Positions 1 to 4,870 of a stretch of DNA of 5,461 bases are shown here, one piece after another. Position 1 is the first letter of the stretch. Each line of letters starts with the position of its first letter. The notes below the pieces were generated by a model. That model was not told the origin of the DNA and did no database searches. It saw nothing but the letters and a program-made list of their open reading frames with translations. The translations under genes and the position numbers were made by a program. Source of the stretch: Deltaproteobacteria bacterium (GTDB lineage: Bacteria > Desulfobacterota > Anaeroferrophillalia > Anaeroferrophillales > Tharpellaceae); assembly GCA_030595135.1 (NCBI GenBank), contig JAUVDU010000143.1:1-5461 (forward strand), written 5' to 3'.

Positions 1-27
1 GGGCTTCCGTACAACGTAGTGGGTCAA
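1..27 (-). CDS. Possible start of a downstream gene (partial, 9 codons)
   Basis: On the minus strand a consensus AGGAGG (plus positions 37-42) lies 9 bases before a TTG (25-27). The frame then stays open to the window edge, reading MTHYVVRKP. If real, the gene would start 32 bases after the oxidoreductase stop and belong to the same transcript. I see no terminator hairpin in 28-59, which fits a continuing operon. Nine codons are too few to name a product, and TTG is a minority start codon, so the call rests on the ribosome binding site alone. Confidence 0.3.
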
Positions 28-59
28 GAATTACTGCCTCCTAGCGACCAACAACTAAA

Positions 60-3000
60 TCATCGCTTACTGATCAAACGTTCGATCTCATCCGCATCGG
101 GCATATCCTGACGGATACCGGCCCGATATTGATTAAGGCACCAGAGGTAGAGATTTTGCCGTTCATTGACTTTAACGATCTCATTAATGGTTTTTTCATC
201 ACCGGTAAACTGGCCCAAAAGAGCGACAATATCACGAAAAGTCGTCGGCGGCACCTCTTTCCCCTTGACTTTACGTGGCTTGGGATAGGTCTCTTCAGGG
301 TCGGGATTGCCGGTCAGATCAATTTGGGCATACGGTTTACGCGTAAAAACCGTCCAGGCTCTGGAGTCGACCATCATCTTAGAGAGCCTGATCGGCAGAT
401 CATCGGTCGCCATTCCCTGACCTGTAGGACAGGGTGAAAAAAACTCAATCAATGAGGGGCCTTTGTAGGCAATCGCTTCGGTCAGAATGCGCATCGCATG
501 CATCGGGTTGGACAATGAGAGACGAGCGACATAGACGCCGGGGATAACCATCGCCTGACCGACAATCTCACGATGAAAATCATCTTTACCCTGTAACTCC
601 ATACCATAAGGAGAAGTCGTTCGATTCGAACCGAAACGACTGGCCCCGGACTTCTGGAAACCGGTATTCATATAGGCTTCGTTATTGTAGATAATCCAGG
701 TCACATCCTGATCTTCACCCAGGGCAAAATTAAGCCCCTGGTTCCCGATATCATAGAAAGAACCATCACCGCCAAAGACCAGAACTTTGGTCAATTTATC
801 GAGATAGAGATTGCGAAAGGCGTTAAAAAGTGAGACCCGGGCGCCGAGACCGGCGGCGCTGGCGGTGCCGAAACCGTAATGGCCGGAGGGATAAACTCTG
901 GAATTGTAGGGATTACCGAGACAAGAGACCTCGGCACAACCGGTAGCATTGACGGTATAGACATTAAAACCGTGATCGATCATATGCTGCAAGCCCCGAC
1001 CATGCTCTCGGGTCATAAGGGTTGGAATCGAGCGATAAAAATCAGCAATCAGGCGCGGATTACGCCGCACCATCTCGGCTGCGGCAAAAACCAGGTTTTC
1101 AATAATCCCCTCACCACAGCCCGGACATAAAGTATGGCCGCCGGGAAGAAACTTCTGGCCCGAATAGAGCAACATCAACTGCTGCAGGTAACGACTCTCT
1201 TTAACATAAGGAGCGACCGTCGAGCTGACATCCTTTTCATAGACCTCGGAGCCCAGAAAACGTTCTTCACCCTCAAGTTTGACACTACTCTTGTCGACCA
1301 TACTGAAGGCTTTTGTTTTACAGACCTCGACACAAGCCCCGCACCCTTTACAATACTGCGGCATAACATTGATATTAAGATAACTATCTTTAAAAACCGC
1401 ATCACCATAACCGGTGAATTTACTTAAATCGAGAGGGCGAAAAAGTTTTTTCTCAGCTTGTGCCAGATCATCATATTCGCGATCATGAAGCACCGATACG
1501 CGCAAAGCATTATCGGGACAGGCCGCGATACAGAGTCCGCAGGCAATACATTTATCAGCCGCAAAAACCGGCAGTGAAGTCCCGATCAAACTGGCATCGT
1601 TATACTCGGAGGTACGGGCCGGAACAATATTGTGAAACTGATCCCAAGGGATATCTTCACCCTTCTGCAGGGGTTCAAGCACTTTTTCGATAAAGAGAGG
1701 ACGATAGTTCTCACCTAAAACTGATGGAAAAGTCAACGTCGCATATTCATCATCCTCATGATAACCCCGGGAAAGAGGTGGGTCATAATAGATTTTTTTG
1801 GCCAGATCCCCGGCAGCAACCGGTTTTTTTGGAGCTTCAACCCGCGCTCCCGCCGTAGCGCTAGAACTAGAGTCGAGCTGAGCCGGAATGAGCTCGTAAG
1901 GAACCTCAAGCAGCTCCATATTAATATCGACAAGAGCCGCTTTCTGACCGGTAAACTTACCCGCCAATTCACTACGAAAGGCCTCGTTAAAAGCCTTGAC
2001 CGGCAACAATTCGATAATCCGGTTAATCGCTCCGAGAATCGGGGTTCCCGGAAGGTTGCGCTTCAGTTGAGCCAGGGAAGCTCCGGTAGCATCAAGCAAA
2101 ACCAGGTTAAATACAGATTTTTCAAGCAAAATTCGCACTTCAGGGGTTGCCTGTCGGCTGATTTCATCAGCACTCTTAACCGTATTAACGACAAGATAGC
2201 CTCCGGTTTTAACCCCCTTAATTAACTTGAGTAAACTATTATCAAGCAGATATTTATCGTTAAAAACCGCCAGGGTTTCCATCTTGCTGACATCAGAACA
2301 GTTACGAATCGGCGCGGTCGCAATGCGGGCATTCATAATCACCATACCACCCTTGCGGGAGGCACCATACTTGGCGCTGGTCTGAACGTATTTACCAGCC
2401 TTGGCAATAATTTTGGCCAGAGTCTCCTGAGCCGTCTTTACCCCTTCCGCCCCAACTCCGACAAAAGCGACACCAACTTCACTCTCGACAAAATCATCAT
2501 GGATCACCTTTTCGAGAACCTGCGGGCCTTTGATCCCAACCCCATAAATCCCCATAGGTTTTTCCGCAAGCATATTTTCGATTACGGCAAAACAATCTTC
2601 AATACTAAAATCCTGACTCCCGAGACCATAGATCCCCGACGTAATAACCGGGTTAAAAGAGCGCCCGGTACGCTCATTGTAAGCCGCGTGTTTAACATCG
2701 CGCAAAAGATAGCGTTCATTGGCCAGCGCAGTTTTTTCCAAGACCGAGACAACTTTGGCATTTTGAATCCCCCGGGCCAGCTCTTCGGTACAGACCGGGA
2801 AAAAGAGTACCGGCCGTAAAAGGCCGACCGAAACCCCTTTGCTACGATAGTAGTCAATCGCCTCTTTCATGGTGCCGGCGGCGGCACCAAGACAGACTAT
2901 TACATATTCAGACTCGGCCGCATAGTAGTCTTCGACCACATCCAGCGAGGTACCTAAAATCTCGTTCATAACCCCCATCGCCGCTTTAACATACTTCTTA

Positions 3001-3842
3001 GCGTTAAGCAGGGCCAGATCCTGTTTCATCTGGGTCGACATCGTCGTCCCGATATCGGTGAAAGTTCCCATGAGAACCGGGTTGTCAAAATCGGGCTGAA
3101 AGAGACGATTAGGTTCGCCGAGAAAATATTTAAGGAACTGGTCGGATACGATCTTGATATTTTCAATACTGTGACTTTTCTGAAAACCTTCCCCGGCAAC
3201 AATCGCCGGCAACATCACCTGACGCTGTTCAATCGCCTTGAAAGCCAGAGGAATCAAGTGATGGAGCTCCTGATTGTCGGCACTCATAAACTGGAGCCAC
3301 CCGGCCCCGCGAGCCGCGTAAAGGTCGGCATGACCATTATGAATACTTAAGCCGCCCTTATTGAGCTCACGCGTCTGCATCGTCATGACGACCGGCAACC
3401 TTTTACCGGCGACCGAATACATATTTTTATATTTATAGGTCAACCCTTGAGATGAGGTATTATCTGCATAACGCCCGCCCTGAGAAGCCGCGCCCTCAAG
3501 AAAAGCCATCGCCCCAAGTTCACTTTCCGGCTGAAAGTAGAAGATTCGTTCACCGAAGGCATTTACAAAACCATCCGCATAAGCCTTCGCCATACCCTCG
3601 GCAATCGGGGTTGAAGGAGTGATCGGATAACCGACCAGTCCGGTAACCGTCCGTTTCAAAACATTAACGGCAGCATTATTACCGTCACCAATAAAATCCT
3701 GCTGTTGACCCATGGCAGCAAAATCACTTCCCGCCTCGGCTTTAATATCCTGGACATATTTCTCGCAGTCAAACAAGCGAGCCCCATTAAATGTAAATTC
3801 AAAATCCCGCTTAAAATCAACTTTTCTTCGTTTCAAAGCCAT
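60..3842 (-). CDS. por: Fused single-chain pyruvate (2-oxoacid):ferredoxin/flavodoxin oxidoreductase
   Basis: This enzyme oxidatively decarboxylates pyruvate (or a related 2-oxoacid) with CoA to acetyl-CoA and CO2, reducing ferredoxin or flavodoxin in the cytoplasm; the reaction is reversible. The 1260 residues read in family order. The alpha module has GYPITPSTP (71-79), SELGA (107-111), TSSQGL (129-134) and R158. A second alpha domain covers about 310-425. The gamma module (about 455-650) has GVGAEGVKTAQ. A Ser/Ala/Pro linker covers about 655-680. Two ferredoxin motifs follow, C765-C768-C771-C775 and C831-C834-C837-C841. The beta module has LCPGCGEG (C906, C909), NATGCAEV (C969), GGDGS (1024-1028), NNEAYMNTG (1053-1061) and SPCPTGQG (C1138), which supply the thiamine diphosphate site and the third cluster. 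From memory of the D. africanus enzyme, T75, E108 and R158 match Thr31, Glu64 and Arg114 at a constant offset of 44. The ATG at 3842 is preferred because AAGGAG lies 10 bases upstream; M44 lacks such a site. No signal peptide or membrane segment is seen. At 1260 residues it exceeds the roughly 1170-1230 usual for one-chain enzymes. Pyruvate is the likeliest substrate but is not proven. Confidence 0.95.
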   Translation of the reverse strand: MALKRRKVDFKRDFEFTFNGARLFDCEKYVQDIKAEAGSDFAAMGQQQDFIGDGNNAAVNVLKRTVTGLVGYPITPSTPIAEGMAKAYADGFVNAFGERIFYFQPESELGAMAFLEGAASQGGRYADNTSSQGLTYKYKNMYSVAGKRLPVVMTMQTRELNKGGLSIHNGHADLYAARGAGWLQFMSADNQELHHLIPLAFKAIEQRQVMLPAIVAGEGFQKSHSIENIKIVSDQFLKYFLGEPNRLFQPDFDNPVLMGTFTDIGTTMSTQMKQDLALLNAKKYVKAAMGVMNEILGTSLDVVEDYYAAESEYVIVCLGAAAGTMKEAIDYYRSKGVSVGLLRPVLFFPVCTEELARGIQNAKVVSVLEKTALANERYLLRDVKHAAYNERTGRSFNPVITSGIYGLGSQDFSIEDCFAVIENMLAEKPMGIYGVGIKGPQVLEKVIHDDFVESEVGVAFVGVGAEGVKTAQETLAKIIAKAGKYVQTSAKYGASRKGGMVIMNARIATAPIRNCSDVSKMETLAVFNDKYLLDNSLLKLIKGVKTGGYLVVNTVKSADEISRQATPEVRILLEKSVFNLVLLDATGASLAQLKRNLPGTPILGAINRIIELLPVKAFNEAFRSELAGKFTGQKAALVDINMELLEVPYELIPAQLDSSSSATAGARVEAPKKPVAAGDLAKKIYYDPPLSRGYHEDDEYATLTFPSVLGENYRPLFIEKVLEPLQKGEDIPWDQFHNIVPARTSEYNDASLIGTSLPVFAADKCIACGLCIAACPDNALRVSVLHDREYDDLAQAEKKLFRPLDLSKFTGYGDAVFKDSYLNINVMPQYCKGCGACVEVCKTKAFSMVDKSSVKLEGEERFLGSEVYEKDVSSTVAPYVKESRYLQQLMLLYSGQKFLPGGHTLCPGCGEGIIENLVFAAAEMVRRNPRLIADFYRSIPTLMTREHGRGLQHMIDHGFNVYTVNATGCAEVSCLGNPYNSRVYPSGHYGFGTASAAGLGARVSLFNAFRNLYLDKLTKVLVFGGDGSFYDIGNQGLNFALGEDQDVTWIIYNNEAYMNTGFQKSGASRFGSNRTTSPYGMELQGKDDFHREIVGQAMVIPGVYVARLSLSNPMHAMRILTEAIAYKGPSLIEFFSPCPTGQGMATDDLPIRLSKMMVDSRAWTVFTRKPYAQIDLTGNPDPEETYPKPRKVKGKEVPPTTFRDIVALLGQFTGDEKTINEIVKVNERQNLYLWCLNQYRAGIRQDMPDADEIERLISKR

Positions 3843-3843
3843 C

Positions 3844-3918
3844 TTATAATATCTCCTTGATCAACTCTATTCCAGTATTGATATGAAGAAAGTTCCTATA
3901 CGCTAAAAAGTTCTCCAT
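3844..3918 (-). CDS. Possible 24-codon leader ORF just before the oxidoreductase gene
   Basis: On the minus strand an ATG (3916-3918) begins a 24-codon frame (MENFLAYRNF...) whose TAA (3844-3846) ends one base before the oxidoreductase ATG at 3842. The oxidoreductase ribosome binding site lies within its last codons. A weak TAAGG precedes the ATG by 5 bases. The frame could give translational coupling, but it shows no codon run or motif typical of an attenuator peptide, and it may be chance. Confidence 0.2.
   Translation of the reverse strand: MENFLAYRNFLHINTGIELIKEIL
3853..3858 (-). promoter_or_regulatory. Ribosome binding site of the oxidoreductase gene
   Basis: On the minus strand this reads AAGGAG, 10 bases before the ATG at 3842. 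It decides the start in favour of the long N-terminus: the later in-frame ATG (codon 44, 3711-3713), which would begin just before the conserved alpha module, has no purine-rich Shine-Dalgarno sequence upstream. Confidence 0.8.
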
Positions 3919-3933
3919 AGCAACCTTAAATAG

Positions 3934-3962
3934 TGTATACAATCCACTAACAGAAGAGTAAA
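3934..3962 (-). promoter_or_regulatory. Putative sigma70-type promoter for the oxidoreductase gene
   Basis: On the minus strand TTTACT (plus positions 3957-3962) is followed after 17 bases by TATACA (3934-3939). Each hexamer matches the consensus at 4 of 6 positions with optimal spacing, and the region is very AT-rich. It predicts a start of transcription near 3927 and a leader of about 85 bases. Other AT-rich hexamers nearby could also serve, so this is only the best candidate by eye. Confidence 0.35.
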
Positions 3963-4037
3963 GAGTCTGTATTAACAATGCGATATATAATAAATTAAAA
4001 AAACAATCAGAAGAGACTTTAAAAAAATAATAGAAAG

Positions 4038-4053
4038 ATCTGTAACTATTCAG
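4038..4053 (+). repeat. Left arm of the 16-base terminal inverted repeat
   Basis: ATCTGTAACTATTCAG. It is a perfect reverse complement of 4219-4234. Identity stops abruptly inward (TTGCCGC here against CGACCCA on the other side), as expected of a terminal repeat rather than of a continuous hairpin. Confidence 0.9.
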
Positions 4054-4107
4054 TTGCCGCTTACAAACTGTCGGGATTGGGGTCATTGCTGGTACAAGGT
4101 GCGTCAG

Positions 4108-4155
4108 CACCCCAGGGCTTCGCTGTGAGCGTTGCGAGGAAGCACCCTTGGGGTG
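4108..4155. repeat. Imperfect stem-loop at the core of the element
   Basis: CACCCCAGGG (4108-4117) pairs with CCCTTGGGGTG (4145-4155) with one bulged T at 4148. CTTC (4118-4121) can continue the stem with GAAG (4139-4142) across a two-base bulge (4143-4144), leaving a loop of about 17 bases. No T-run follows on either strand, so it does not look like a simple intrinsic terminator. A competing small hairpin, GGTGC-GTCA-GCACC (4098-4111), shares part of the left arm. Confidence 0.6.
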
Positions 4156-4218
4156 TGACCCCGTTTATGTGGGCGAAGCAAAGTTCAATGCAGTTAAATG
4201 CTACTTTATGGTGGGTCG

Positions 4219-4234
4219 CTGAATAGTTACAGAT
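4219..4234 (-). repeat. Right arm of the 16-base terminal inverted repeat
   Basis: CTGAATAGTTACAGAT, the partner of 4038-4053, with 165 bases between the two arms. A chance 16-base perfect match at this distance is very unlikely. Confidence 0.9.
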
Positions 4235-4314
4235 ATAATTTAACCCAACCGGCAATGAGGTAAATCATTATCTGACCGATTTAAAACTTTGTTTACATTT
4301 GACCCATTGTTTGA

Positions 4315-4344
4315 TTGACAAATACACCATTTAAGATATATATT
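4315..4344 (+). promoter_or_regulatory. Strong sigma70-like promoter for the CBS-domain gene
   Basis: A perfect TTGACA (4315-4320) is followed by an AT-rich -10 region. TATATT at 4339-4344 gives a spacer of 18, and TATATA at 4337-4342 gives 16. The expected transcription start is near 4350, leaving an untranslated leader of about 100 bases before the CBS start codon. The -35 box lies 81 bases outside the right end of the inverted-repeat element, so the promoter is independent of it. Confidence 0.6.
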
Positions 4345-4439
4345 ATGCGCCGTCAAATTCAGAGCACGAGAGTAAAACTTTTCGAAAACTGTACAGGCAA
4401 GAACCTAAAAACTTTGGAGTCTGTCCGAGAATAGATATT

Positions 4440-4445
4440 AAGGGG
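4440..4445 (+). promoter_or_regulatory. Ribosome binding site of the CBS-domain gene
   Basis: AAGGGG ends 9 bases before the ATG at 4455. It supports that start, which also places the first CBS motif (KVSEIMNRE) right at the N-terminus, as is usual for small CBS proteins. Confidence 0.7.
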
Positions 4446-4454
4446 AAAGTATCA

Positions 4455-4865
4455 ATGAAGGTAAGCGAAATCATGAATCGGGAGGTTTTGAGCGTTGCTC
4501 CACAGGATCGGGTATGCGATGTAATCGATCTTTTTTTGGAAAAAAATATTACCGGGGCTCCGGTAACAGAACAAGGTAAAGTTGTTGGAGTGATTTCCCG
4601 CAAGGATATCCTTCCACTGATAACTACTTTTGATCTTGATTGCAGCTCATTGGAACAGATCCGACGAACCTGCGCAAATTTCGTTGCCGACCACATGAAG
4701 AGTAAGGTCATGACCGTGCAACCGGTTGAAGGGGTCGAGAAATGCGCCTTGATCATGACCGAAAACAACATTAATCGTCTACCGGTAGTAGAAAATGGTC
4801 TACTAGTCGGCATCGTCACCCGCGGTGACATTCTCAAGGCTCTAGCCCAATGCTACCACGAGTAG
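4455..4865 (+). CDS. Stand-alone protein with two CBS domains (Bateman module)
   Basis: This complete 136-residue protein consists almost entirely of one CBS pair. CBS1 covers about residues 1-58 (KVSEIMNREVLSVAPQD, then ITGAPVTEQGKVVGVISRKDIL). CBS2 covers about 77-132 (VADHMKSKVMTVQP, then INRLPVVENGLLVGIVTRGDIL). Each repeat ends in the S/T-x-x-D signature that often contacts the ribose of a bound adenine nucleotide: S48-R49-K50-D51 and T122-R123-G124-D125. Such proteins usually dimerise and sense AMP, ATP or similar ligands in the cytoplasm; the ligand and partner here are unknown. No membrane segment or DNA-binding domain is present. Five cysteines (21, 63, 73, 97, 133) are many for this size, but they form no clear metal motif. 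The gene has its own promoter and a leader of about 100 bases, diverges from the oxidoreductase gene, and converges on a DUF294-type gene with 5 bases between the stops. The family call is firm; the physiological role is not. Confidence 0.93.
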   Translation: MKVSEIMNREVLSVAPQDRVCDVIDLFLEKNITGAPVTEQGKVVGVISRKDILPLITTFDLDCSSLEQIRRTCANFVADHMKSKVMTVQPVEGVEKCALIMTENNINRLPVVENGLLVGIVTRGDILKALAQCYHE

Positions 4866-4870
4866 AATTA

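Larger units (their letters stand above)
4038..4234. mobile_element. MITE-like palindromic element (197 bases) with perfect 16-base inverted ends
   Basis: The left end ATCTGTAACTATTCAG (4038-4053) is the exact reverse complement of the right end CTGAATAGTTACAGAT (4219-4234). The interior has more inverted repeats: GGGGTCA (4079-4085) with TGACCCC (4156-4162), CACCCCAGGG (4108-4117) with CCCTTGGGGTG (4145-4155), and GCTTCGC (4117-4123) with GCGAAGC (4173-4179). GC content jumps to about 51% against about 27% on the left flank. No transposase is encoded, so if mobile it would depend on an element elsewhere. I see no clean target-site duplication; AGATct at 4036-4041 and AGATat at 4231-4236 are similar but overlap the repeat. 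The GTAAC...GTTAC ends faintly recall IS66-type termini, an uncertain impression from memory. Alternatives are a structured intergenic repeat or the remnant of a deleted insertion sequence. Confidence 0.55.
3843..4454. other. Divergent intergenic region with three compositional zones
   Basis: This 612-base stretch separates the minus-strand oxidoreductase from the plus-strand CBS gene and holds no convincing gene. Positions 3843-4037 are about 27% GC by hand count, with two A7 runs (3997-4003 and 4021-4027). Positions 4038-4234 are about 51% GC and form the inverted-repeat-bounded element listed separately. Positions 4235-4454 are AT-rich again and hold the CBS promoter and leader. Two short open frames on the minus strand (3844-4110 and 4061-4255) cross the element boundaries and encode nothing recognisable; I take them as chance. 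Confidence 0.7.

Noticed and set aside
1758..2225. 155-codon plus-strand open frame inside the oxidoreductase gene
   Set aside because: It is antisense to a gene with continuous conserved motifs; the basic, Arg/Asn-rich translation is typical of a shadow frame.
3844..4110. 88-codon minus-strand open frame before the oxidoreductase gene
   Set aside because: It starts inside the GC-richer element and runs through AT-rich intergenic DNA. The translation has no recognisable family and overlaps the promoter candidate. Only its last 24 codons are kept, as a weak leader possibility.
4061..4255. 64-codon minus-strand open frame across the inverted-repeat element
   Set aside because: It spans the element's right end and the flanking DNA, has no recognisable domain, and contains the palindromic core, so it is most likely chance.
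4297..4323. ATTTG / CAAAT inverted repeat overlapping the CBS gene -35 box
   Set aside because: Five-base arms in AT-rich DNA are expected by chance, and there is no further symmetry to support an operator.
4343..4837. 164-codon minus-strand open frame opposite the CBS gene
   Set aside because: It is antisense to a clear CBS-domain gene and yields no recognisable protein.
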